Origin: Schistosoma mansoni
Taxonomy: Eukaryota; Platyhelminthes; Trematoda; Strigeidida; Schistosomatidae
Reading direction: 5' to 3'
NCBI RefSeq assembly: GCF_000237925.1
Contig: NC_031497.1
Coordinates: 12,942,512-13,006,511 of the forward strand
Length of the DNA stretch: 64,000 nt
The notes beneath the pieces were generated by a model. That model was not told the DNA's origin, searched no databases, and saw only the letters and a program-made list of their open reading frames with translations. Made by a program: the position numbers and the translations under genes. Position 1 is the first letter of the stretch. Each line of letters opens with the position of its first letter. This document shows positions 1-9,191 of this stretch, in pieces.

Positions 1-470
1 TTGTAAAAGGGAATCGCGAATTATCTTCTAATCAGGAAAGCCTTACGTTATGAATGTTAGTCAACCACACGTATTGTTGAAGTATTTTAAACTTGAATGC
101 TGTATAATGCAACATGACCTTTAATAGTCACCTAAATGATATGAAAACATGACACGAACTATCTTCAAAGATATTTTTAAGAATGTTATATATTAAATTT
201 ATTCTACTTATTTAACTAACGCTCTTATATTAACTATTGATGCATGTGTATATTTTCATATTCTCAATAGAGCAATATAAATTGTACATAAACATATACC
301 GATGAAATCTAGCCTATACTTTCTGTATAAATACACTTTAATGCAAATCTATCATCTTTAATAATAAATGAATGTCAAAGTTTAACATCCATGGGTTCAT
401 CAGTTATCCTTTATTAAATTACATTATTTCCTATACATAGTACAATTCAATTATATTGAACTGAACAAAA
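1..470. other. intergenic, nothing recognised
   Basis: AT-rich sequence with no open frame of note and no repeat family that I recognise. Confidence 0.5.
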
Positions 471-905
471 AACCACTCATGATTTTAAGTATATATAAAA
501 ATTACTTGAAATCTCCACAGAAAACCCCCTTATCATATGCTCACTAGTGACTGGCTCCATGAAGTATTTCCTGGAGTTCTAGTGAGAAGCAGTAACCAGT
601 GGAGTTCAACCAGGTCTGTTGTGAGATAGGAACTCACTGAAGACAATTGGTGAACGGTTGCTCAATTTCGTGGATTGGTTGAAGTTAGACATTAACACCG
701 TTGGGTGCCGGCCGGCTCAGTGGTCTGTCGGTCAAGTGCTCTGGCGCGAGACTGGTAGGTCCTGGGTTCGAATCTCACGAGGCGGGATCGTGGATGCTCA
801 CAGCTGAGGAGTCCCACAATAGGACGAAACAGCCGTCCAGTGCTTCCAGGTTTTCCATAGTGGTCTAGCTTCAATTGACTCATGATTTCAAGTATATATA
901 AAAAA
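471..905 (+). repeat. tRNA-headed hammerhead SINE, partial direct dimer
   Basis: The unit from about 538 to 905 has a tRNA-like head near 706-785 (box A-like GGCTCAGTGGTC, box B GGTTCGAATCT), a hammerhead ribozyme motif at 798-843 and the family tail ending in GACTCATGATTTCAA. Just upstream, 471-537 repeats the same tail in direct orientation (ACTCATGATTTTAAG, then a CTCCACA...CCCCCTT end), so the locus looks like the end of one monomer followed by a whole one. The head suggests RNA polymerase III transcription. The short frames across it are not genes. Confidence 0.8.
798..843 (+). ncRNA. hammerhead ribozyme motif in SINE copy 1
   Basis: Core strand CTGAGGA (804-810), stem II GTCC/GGAC (811-814 with 822-825), GAAAC (826-830), a minimal stem III closed by a four-base loop, and the GTC cleavage triplet (835-837). 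All core bases match the hammerhead consensus. Stem I pairs at only four of six positions (TCACAG with CAGTGC), so self-cleavage may be weak. Confidence 0.65.
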
Positions 906-1600
906 AGCATTTCTTAATACTGAGTATGGATGTGTGTATTTTGTATTAGATACTGTCGATATTGCTTTGATAAATGAAATTAGTATTGTAATTGAATTAG
1001 ATGTTTATGACTCTCTTTTTTAAAATTTTAGCAATTATCTTTTTATGACAAACTGAAGTTGTTCTGAGAATGACTATGATCAAATAGAAACTTGACAACT
1101 CTTTCATTGTTATTCAGGATTCAATGTAATCTAATGTTGTTGGTAATTTCCATCTCACTCCGTTGTTCAAACAGATGTTCATTGCTCTCTTATTGTCAAT
1201 TGTTTAATTGCTCACTTTGGCATGAAATGAAAATTTCTCACTAAGACTTATATTACATCATTTTATGAAACGTGGTTTTATTTACTTGAAAATATGACTG
1301 ATAGACAAATTTGATTTTGTTTTAATCATCGAAGAAAAAGTGGTCTACTTAAGCAAGTTCACACAAATATGCACACACACAAGCATAAGGGAAACTTTAC
1401 TTAAAAGAGGGTATCATTCATTGGCTTATGTCAACACAAGTATAAAAGAAATTAAAAGGTGAAAAAATATTGCATTTTAGTTATGGAATTAGTCAATTTA
1501 TCAATTTAGTATAGACTTCGTCTTTTTTCATTGTTATAATAATGTAGTCAATCATTAAATGTGAATCACTTTACCAACAGAAACAATTCATTGATTATAA
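906..1600. other. intergenic, nothing recognised
   Basis: AT-rich, with short CA-rich runs near 1370. No gene or repeat family is supported. Confidence 0.45.
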
Positions 1601-2050
1601 ACTTATAGAAATTTTGACAGTTGAGATCATGAATCAATTGAAGCTAGACCACCATGGAAAACCTGGAAGCACTGGACGGCTGTTTCGTCCTATTGTGGGA
1701 CTCCTTAGCAGTGATCAGTGGAGTTCAACCAGGTTTTTTGTGAAATATCAACTCACTGAAGACAATAGTGGTTGTTTCGCTCAATTTTCATGGATCGGTT
1801 GAAGTTAGACATTAACACCGCCGGATGCCGGCCAGCTCAGTGGTCTATCGGTTAAGTGCTCGCGCGCGAGACTGATACGTCCCGGGTTCGAATCTCACGA
1901 GGTGAGATCGTGGATGCGCACCGCTGAGGAATCCCATACCAGGACGAAACGGCCGTCCATTGTTTCCAGGTTTTTCATGGTGGTCTGGCTTCAATTGATT
2001 GATGATCTCAACTACTAAAATTACCGTAATATCCACAAAACCCCTTCTGT
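1600..2050 (+). repeat. foldback hammerhead SINE with 95-bp inverted arms
   Basis: The left arm (1619-1713) is the reverse complement of the ribozyme plus tail, and the right arm (1919-2013) is the same region in sense. Between them lie the SINE body (GTTCAACCAGG...GGTTGAAGTTAG) and the tRNA-like head (about 1827-1905, box B GGTTCGAATCT). The sense ribozyme has CTGAGGA at 1924-1930 but a mismatched first stem II pair (ATCC with GGAC). The left arm joins the body at AGCAGTG, which occurs in both partners, suggesting a template switch. The tail continues past 2013 to the CCACAAAACCCCTT end near 2045. Confidence 0.8.
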
Positions 2051-2059
2051 AATAGCTAA

Positions 2060-2850
2060 AGAATAACATTTTCAATTATAATTTAGATTAAACATTGAAT
2101 GCAATTGGAGTGAACGTGATCAATTTCGCATTATGTGAACCACCACCATCACATCACATACTACTAGCTTGAAGGATACTTTCAAATTATGCTGATATTT
2201 CTTTAATTAGTTAGATATTTTAAAAAATGGTATTTACTTCCATGTATCGCTTGTCGATAATGTATGTGCATATACGGGGATATACTAATAAACCTGTATA
2301 CATGCATTAATGTCTATAAACAAGTACGAATGCATATCAATTGACAAATATGCATACATACTAATAAGATGAAATACAGACAGGGAACTAGATTGATAAA
2401 CAGGCATGAAATACATCAATTAATGAACATACTATAGGATCTGAGTAAAAATGAGTGACTGATTATCAGATAATAATGAAGGAGATCACAGGCTGATCAA
2501 TTTTCATTGTTTTTTAATTAATTTATTTGTTTACACTAGAAATTATGACGTAACTATTTGGTAAATTGAAATAAAGGATAATTTCAAGTGGTCGTAAAAA
2601 TATTATTATTATTATTATTTTTAATCAGTCTTGTGATAAACAATCAAAGCATAAATAAAATATTGTTACCAAAAGAAAAATGGTTGAAAAATGACTTATG
2701 CAATCATTGGAATTTTGTTTTCCTTTCTGAGATACTTATAAATGATCCTTTCTTTCTTATATTTCTTGTTTATTATGGTCGAGAATTCTAAAACGAGCAT
2801 TACTATCACCAGTGATTATACACACTATACTACTGAAAGAGTTATAACAT
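2060..2850. other. intergenic, nothing recognised
   Basis: AT-rich sequence with a short TTA microsatellite near 2602-2622. No supported gene. Confidence 0.4.
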
Positions 2851-2855
2851 TAAAT

Positions 2856-3030
2856 ATCGGTTAGGGACTCTGGCTCGAGACTGGTAGGTCCTGGGTTCGA
2901 ATCTCGCGGGTGCGGGGTCGTGGATGCGCCTTACTGAGGAGTCCTACAATAGGACGAAACGGCCGTCCAGTACTTCCAGGTTTTCCATAGTGGTCTAGCT
3001 TCAATTGACTCATGATTTCAACTGTGAAAA
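2856..3030 (+). repeat. hammerhead SINE, 5'-truncated
   Basis: Starts inside the tRNA-like head (box B GGTTCGAATCT near 2894) and runs through a ribozyme with intact CTGAGGA (2934-2940), GTCC/GGAC stem II, GAAAC and GTC, then the tail to about 3030. The 5' strand of stem I has diverged, so activity is doubtful. Confidence 0.75.
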
Positions 3031-3237
3031 TATATATTCACTTTATCTGTTCGTTAATTCAAAACACTGAACATTAAACAAAGTACACCTCGTTATTGTA
3101 TCAGATTGTTATGTGATCATCAATCACCAATGTCTAGAGAAATATGAATTTAGCCAAGCCCATTGATTGGTCACTTATATATAACTTAGTCTTGGAGAAA
3201 ATCATTTGGTACCAGAATTGCTTGATAGTAATCCCCC

Positions 3238-3430
3238 AATCTGTGTAGCTGAACGGCGTGTGTTTGAATCACATTAGGGTAATCAGTATGGTGGTGATTG
3301 GAGGTAGTCGACAAGAAACCCTGGTTTCGTTCCATTTGGTACCCACCAGCAAGGTGTACCTGTAATCTTGGGGGAACTGATGCTTCCTGGAGGATTCAAT
3401 CCGGTGTCACAAAGTATTAGCGGAATATAG
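3238..3430 (+). repeat. second tRNA-headed dispersed repeat, copy A
   Basis: A tRNA-like start (TGTAGCTGAACGG, then GTTTGAATCA) is followed by a body with GGTAGTCGACAAGAAAC, CAGCAAGGTGTACCTG and CCGGTGTCAC. The same ordered blocks recur at 37545-37765, so this is a dispersed family distinct from the hammerhead SINE. Confidence 0.5.
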
Positions 3431-3454
3431 ATTAGATAAAGCACGTTCTGTGCA

Positions 3455-3660
3455 GGATTATGTTGATGGACGCTGATTGGCCATTTTTTAACCAGTCAGC
3501 GCTAGTCGATACTTGGAGAACACTCTAGAATCTTCTCATGTAAAAACTATAAATATACTAACGTTTTTCTTCTTGTAATTCCTACTTCCATCTACCCTTG
3601 CTACTTGAAATATAATTTCATTCCTATTAAACCGTGTTCTGGTTTGAAGACTTGTCGAGT
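3455..3660 (+). mobile_element. possible solo LTR fossil
   Basis: A segment that starts TG, with a CTATAAATA promoter-like box near 3548 and a composition unlike its surroundings. It resembles long terminal repeats of schistosome LTR retrotransposons. No internal coding region is visible, so a solo LTR is the simplest reading. Family and age are unresolved, and the call is weak. Confidence 0.3.
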
Positions 3661-4299
3661 GAATTGGTGTCCAAGAATACTAAGCAATAGGAATAGCTGG
3701 GTCATAATAAGAGAAATTATAATACAAAGATTGACAGTCAGACACGTTACCACTGAGCTATGTAGGATCATCAGTTCACTCAAGACTTCAGGCATGCCTT
3801 GTTGAAAAGTACTAACCAGCACGTAATATAAATTCCAAGCATACTAACGGTTACCTCCAACCACCTGACAACTTGATATACCTAATTCTATCGATTATTT
3901 TATCAAACGACTCATAATATAGTTATATATCGAAGTATATATATAATGAGAGGATTGGAAACTAAATTAACTTATCAATAACTACATAAATAAAAAACTA
4001 AACAGAAAATGTCTTCAATTAATTTTTAAAGTCTATAAAGTCTATTTTATTACTTTCTATGGATAATATGGGGGCATTTTCAGGTATTTTGGTTTTCAGA
4101 TGCCTATTGGTTTGGATAGTCTTACATAACAAAATATAAGGAGACGAATATGCAACAATGTACCCTTTCAGTAATAATAATAGAAATAATAATTATTATT
4201 ATTGATCATCACCATTGTTTTCATTAACAGTCTATGAATTTATCAAAACATTGATCAAAGTCTATATTCTTGACTGAACAGCCCTAGCTTGTAATATAC

Positions 4300-5521
4300 T
4301 TATATATATTACTTACTTACTTACGCCTGTTACCCCTCGTCGAGGAGCATAAGCTGTTCACCAGCATTCTCCACCCAACTCTGTCCTGAGCCTTCCTTTC
4401 CAGTTCTTTCCAGTTGCTATTCATCCTTTTCATATCGGCTTCTATTTCCCGGCGTAGTGTGTTCTTTGGCCTTCCTCTTTTCCGCTTCCCTTCACCATTC
4501 CAAGTTAGGGATTGAGTCGTGATGCACATTGGTGATTCCCTTAATGTATGTCCGATACACTTCCAACGTCTTCTCCTAATTTCCTCTTCAGCTGGAAGCT
4601 GGTTTATCCTCTCCCATAAAACGCTGTTGCTGATAGTATCCGGCCAATGGATGTTGAGTATTTTGCGTAGACAATTGTTTATAAATACTTGTACCTTCTT
4701 GACGATGGATGTAATAGTTCTCCACGTTTCAGCTCCGTAGAGTAGGATTGTCTTGACGTTCGTATTAAAGATTCTGACCTTGAAATTGGTTGAGAGTTGT
4801 TTTGAGTTCCATATGTTGTTCAACTGTAGAAATGCTGCTCTTGCTTTGCCAATCCTCGCCTTAACATCTGCATCCGATCCTCCTTGTTTATCGATAATGC
4901 TGTCCAGGTACGTGAATGTTTCCATATCTTCCTGTGTTTCTCCAAGAAGTGTGATTGACTTGGAGTTCTCCGTGTTGTATTTGAGAATCTTGCTTTTTCC
5001 TTTGTGTATGTTGAGGCCTATTGATGCAGAGGCTGCTGCTACATTAGTTGTCTTCATCTGCATTTGTTCGTGTGTATGAGAGAGGAGGGCTAGGTCGTCT
5101 GCGAAGTCCAAATCATCTAATTGATTCTGAGCTGTCCATTGTATTCCGTGCTTCACCTCAGATGTCGAAGTCTTCATAATCCAGTCAATCAGCAGACGAA
5201 AGAGAAAGAGGGAGAGTAGACAGACTTGTATGACTCCGGTCCTTACTGGGAATGCATCTGTCAGCTGTCCTCCATGCACCACTTTGCACTGTAGTCCGTC
5301 GTATGAGTTTTGGATAATGTTGACAATCTTTTCGAGAACTCCATAGTATCGAAGAAGTTTCCATAATGTTCTCTGGTCCACGCTGTCAAACGCCTTCTCA
5401 TAGTCGATGAAGTTGACGTATAGTGATGAGTTCCACTCAACTGATTGTTCAACGATGATCCGTAGTGTCGCAATCTGGTCTGTGCACGACCGATGCCTTA
5501 CGGAATCCAGCCTGATGATCC
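4300..5521 (-). mobile_element. RTE-clade LINE, reverse transcriptase and 3' end
   Basis: Minus-strand reverse transcriptase of a non-LTR retrotransposon. Motifs seen in order: [12 protein letters not shown] (first catalytic Asp), [10 protein letters not shown] (FADD box), [21 protein letters not shown] and the basic C-terminal block [20 protein letters not shown], ending at RGNRRK-stop. The 3' end runs into a TAAG-type tetranucleotide tail near 4310-4325, as is usual for RTE elements. The usual RQGCLLSP block reads IQVCLLSL, and the frame breaks near 5485 just before the N gap, so the copy is dead. The 5' part is cut by the gap at 5522. The same family occurs at 6140, 17476 and 31800. Confidence 0.85.
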
Positions 5522-5721
5522 NNNNNNNNNNNNNNNNNNNNNNNNNNNNNNNNNNNNNNNNNNNNNNNNNNNNNNNNNNNNNNNNNNNNNNNNNNNNNNN
5601 NNNNNNNNNNNNNNNNNNNNNNNNNNNNNNNNNNNNNNNNNNNNNNNNNNNNNNNNNNNNNNNNNNNNNNNNNNNNNNNNNNNNNNNNNNNNNNNNNNNN
5701 NNNNNNNNNNNNNNNNNNNNN
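5522..5721. other. assembly gap (200 N)
   Basis: Exactly 200 undetermined bases, the size of a placeholder gap. It interrupts the RTE reverse transcriptase, so whether the two flanks are truly adjacent is not established. Confidence 0.98.
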
Positions 5722-6089
5722 TACCTGTATTCATTTTTACTATTGTTATTAATTGCTATTTCTTTAAGCTTTGATTCCATTGATGTCCAATGAGAATAAT
5801 CCATGTTCAATGAATGATATAAAAAATATGATGGTTAATATTTTATGTGATACGTTGAGTAGTACAGAAGATCCGGTTAATTTTCAATTATTATTAAGTG
5901 AGTATTATCTTTTTTTGTTATTTTAAACAAGATTTCACTGTCGTCATTTTTTGCTTCTCTTTAATGTATATCTTATATTTAGTTTTCTATTAGAGATGAT
6001 ATTATCTCTACTCCTATTATATCAGTAATAATAATAATAATTGTATGGTTTACATTATAGACTAATCTTAGTTAAGCAATTGTTTAAAA

Positions 6090-6140
6090 TCAGGAAGCAT
6101 TAGACAATTATTTCGTCTTAGTGTGTAACTCAACAGTAGT
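6090..6140 (-). repeat. decayed hammerhead SINE fragment
   Basis: Plus-strand GGAAGCATTAGACAATTATT then TCGTCTTAGTG aligns with the inverted ribozyme region of the SINE (GGAAGCACTGGACGGC..TTTCGTCCTATTG). It is much more diverged than the other copies and abuts the RTE endonuclease fragment. Confidence 0.55.
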
Positions 6141-6665
6141 GGTCATTCACTATCCTATCAGATTCCCATCCCCCAAGTGCATTTCGTGCTTTTTTGGACA
6201 GCATTAGAGCAACTCCCTGAGTGTGTGGAGCATTTTCCCCTTCGTGACCGGAGTATAGCAGCATCTCTCCTGTACCTAGCCTTTGTTGTCCAGTTTGTGT
6301 CCAATGGGTTTCGCTGATTCCGGGTACTGCCAAGTTGTATCTCCTCATTTCCATTGCTATTTGGCTGGTCCTTCCTGTCTCCTACATTGTCCGGACGTTC
6401 CATGTACCTATAAAGAGTGTTGCTCTGGTTGTTAGAAGGTGCATCGGTCTCGTGACTTCCGAAGAATTTCGGCTTTCATCATGAGACGTCATAATTATTC
6501 CTTCAATTCCCAGGGCAGAGTTTAAATGGTTTGAATTATTTTTTCTGGTTAGCGTTTTTTTAGCGAGTTAGCTTTTCTACAGGATGGGGTCGCTAACCCC
6601 ATGCCCAACCCTCCTCCTTTTTGTGGGCTTGGGACCGGCAGTAACTCTAGAAGAGCTACAGGCGG
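6140..6665 (-). mobile_element. RTE-clade LINE, 5' UTR and endonuclease start
   Basis: Reads on the minus strand as the start of an APE-type endonuclease: the FIGTWNVRT-like start is followed by RRYNLAVPGISETHWTQ, GEMLLYSGHEGENAPHTQG and VALMLSKKARNALGGWES, after which homology stops at about 6140. The GC-richer stretch 6580-6665 is probably the element's 5' UTR. An in-frame stop near the start marks it as dead. Its relation to the 3' half at 4300-5521 is unclear because of the gap and about 400 bp of unrelated sequence between them. Confidence 0.8.
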
Positions 6666-7146
6666 AGTTATATACATATATAAACGAACAGAATCAGCAA
6701 GAGAAAATGTGAAAGTGAGAATTCTATTATCACATTAAGGGTAACTGAATATTGATTGACTTACTTTTTTTAAATTGAATTGAGAGTACTAAGATAGTAG
6801 TAATGACAGACATAATAAAATTTTTTTTTAAAAAGTTTCAATAATTTTCTTACAGTAAATTATCAGATAAATCATTGTGATAATTGATTATTTTATTTCT
6901 TATTTCGCATGAAGTACACTTATACACATATGTGTCAATGATTTGGTTTTTACTAATAATAAATGGTAAAATTAATTCCTCCCCGTACTTGTCAAATATG
7001 AACTTTTAATTATTTATTCTTTTGTATTATGATCAATGAGTCAACAATTGTATAAACATAATATATTTGTAGTTTAAACAATTTTCACTTATAATAGTGT
7101 TTTGCAGTTCGATAATTATTCTTTTATAAGTATAGAGGGTTTGTGG

Positions 7147-7600
7147 TCAGTCAGTCACAAAGTAGAACTTCGTACGTACGTATATCAGTTCGAGTTGCCA
7201 TACCACATTAGCACAGAAATGCAGTTGTCAGTTCAAATCCCATAGTGGTAGAAGTAGTAAGAGTATAAGCGGTAATCCGAAAGATTAGGGTTTGAAGATG
7301 TTATTCAAGGAGTATAATCCAGTCAAATAAATTTGGAGAGAGAAAAAAGATAGACACGTGAAGAATTCAGAAGATTGGAATTTGGGAGAACACAAAGAGT
7401 GGATGCACCTACGCCATTGCAAGCGATTTCGAGCCATGTCATTCAAGGTCTCTAACTATCGATTGCTATCATCTCGCGCATCCCAATCAGGTAGTCTACA
7501 CCTACCAACATGGCTCAGTCCAAATGTCAGTGACTTCATGGATTTGTGCCACGTTTTGGTCCGGCCGCCTATAGCTTTCTTCCCTTATTAGCATTACGGA
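7147..7600 (-). mobile_element. RTE-like LINE, second family, 3' fragment
   Basis: Minus-strand C-terminal remnant: GGRTKTWHKSMKSLTFGL, LSHVGRCRLPDWDARD, LETLNDMARNRLQWRRC, HSLCSPK, then a 3' UTR ending in GACTGACTGAC near 7155. The same C-terminus and tail are found at 32758-33600, 44210-45415 and 46015-46170. The copy is 5'-truncated and has a stop. Confidence 0.75.
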
Positions 7601-7609
7601 CTGATCTGA

Positions 7610-8820
7610 GTTAGATAATTATTGTAAACCAGGAGGTACTGGGTTGCTATTTTGATCTAATATGGAATTCCTCAACAGCAAGCATTGAAGACCCCACTAA
7701 GGATAATCAAACATTGAAAATTGATTGAAATTCAGAAAGTGTACCACTTGATCTCAGTCTAATGATTCAGGGGTTAAACACCCTCCCCCCCGAGACCAAT
7801 AACCCTGAATTCAAACCCGGTGATTCAATGATTACTTAACTACGATCAGTCTGTATTGTAAACCGTGAAAATTATCCTAATATCATCCTTTCATTATTCG
7901 CTTAGAATTATGCAACGCTGAAAAGCGCCTAATTTATGACTCATAATGACTCTTAATCTTATAGTGTTCATTCAGATTTTTTGATCCCTTTGACGAAGTA
8001 AGTTGGTGGCAATATACCCTGCAAATATATTACTTTTGATAATCTAACATCTTAGTATATACATTTGAGCCTGTTATATTTTCCAATATTTAGAAATGTT
8101 CACCTAGATTTTTAATATCGAATAAAGCGGAGGCGGATTGAACTATATAACTCATTGCTTGATAGCTGAACGTCACAAATCATTAGTCGATTCTTTCACA
8201 ATGAAAATAATCCTTATCAATCTTATTCACTTACTAATCTGTAAGAAGCTTTGCGATGGTTTTTTTTAGATTTCAACATGAAAACCATGTTCTGATTGCA
8301 TTTCCTTAGCGAATGGTAAAAGCATTATCATGAAAAATAATGTATTAATCAGTACAAAATTTTTGTAATTCATTTATAGTTTATATGATTTATTGATTTT
8401 CTATATTTTTTCTAATACATTAAATATACCACAGTGTTTTGTGTATTAGTTTCAACCCTTGACCTTACAATTAAAGCTTAGGTTAGTTAGTGTACTTATG
8501 TATATGTATAATAAATCTATGGACTATTTTTCTTGTCATGACATAGAAGCATAAAGGCTAGCATAACAACACTAACAATATCAGTGAAAGTAGACAAAAA
8601 TATGACTAATGAATACAACTTATATGGGTGTTTCATCTTACTTCACCTCTTTGTTTTTTTTCTCTCCATAAATTGTTCAAGAAATTATTCAATTAAAACA
8701 AATGGACTAATGGGTTACTCGTTTTACATATAACAAGTAAAGTATAATGACAATAAGACCGGAAAAAGAAGTGTTTAATCGATTTCTCCGGCTTCAATTT
8801 TAGCAAATAAACAATAACGC
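7610..8820. other. intergenic, one tRNA-like relic
   Basis: AT-rich. About 7760-7832 holds a decayed tRNA-like sequence (TGATTCAGGGGTTAAAC as box A and GAATTCAAACCC as box B), probably an old SINE head. Nothing else is recognised. Confidence 0.4.
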
Positions 8821-8822
8821 AC

Positions 8823-8880
8823 TTTTCGTCCGTCCAGTGCTTCCAGGTTTTCCATAGAGGTTTGTGGAGATTGTAGTCAC
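8823..8880. repeat. rearranged hammerhead SINE fragment
   Basis: 8823-8860 is the 3' half of the ribozyme plus tail in sense (CGTCCAGTGCTTCCAGG). It passes directly into GTTTGTGGAGATTGTAGT, which is the tail in inverted orientation. This is a third sense/antisense junction in this SINE family within the window. Confidence 0.6.
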
Positions 8881-9046
8881 GGTCTCAAATATATAAAATA
8901 AATTTCAGATTAGCAGTCCAGGTCGTTAAAAAAGGCATTAATTGAATTAGTAGTGAGAGGAGATTGTTGATTTATAACTAGTTGTTTTTACAATTTGTAA
9001 AAATTAGTAATAACGTCTCGGAGTAGTTTGATTAATAAAATTATTG

Positions 9047-9191
9047 TATATTCTATCTATAGAGTTGAGATCATGAGTCAATTGAAGCTAGACCACCATG
9101 GAAAACCTGGAAGCACTGGACGGCCGTTTCGTCCTATTATGGGACTCCTCAGAAGTGCGCATCCACGAACCCAACTCTATATTCTATCTAT
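9047..9191 (-). repeat. minimal hammerhead-tail insertion with target duplication
   Basis: The insertion 9061-9177 contains only the ribozyme and the tail, on the minus strand. It is flanked by a perfect 14-bp direct repeat TATATTCTATCTAT at 9047-9060 and 9178-9191, a target site duplication. This shows LINE-style reverse transcription and a 5' truncation just upstream of the ribozyme. It is one of the best preserved copies, hence fairly young. Confidence 0.85.
9113..9158 (-). ncRNA. hammerhead ribozyme motif, near-intact
   Basis: On the minus strand: GCACTT, CTGAGGA, GTCC/GGAC stem II with a short loop, GAAAC, GGCC loop, GTC, CAGTGC. All core positions are consensus and only the innermost stem I pair is lost. 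Cleavage is expected between plus-strand bases 9118 and 9119. Confidence 0.7.

Noticed and set aside
706-785. tRNA gene in the SINE copies
   Set aside because: Boxes A and B are present but the cloverleaf stems are poor, and the unit continues into the ribozyme and tail, so it is a SINE head.
5724-5803. Possible host exon on the minus strand beside the gap
   Set aside because: A CAGGTA donor-like end is present, but there is no convincing acceptor and no similarity to any family I know.
4317-5810. A single 497-codon minus-strand frame
   Set aside because: It runs through 200 N. Only 4317 to about 5485 is reverse transcriptase; 5722-5810 on the other side is unrelated, although it ends at a donor-like CAGGTA.
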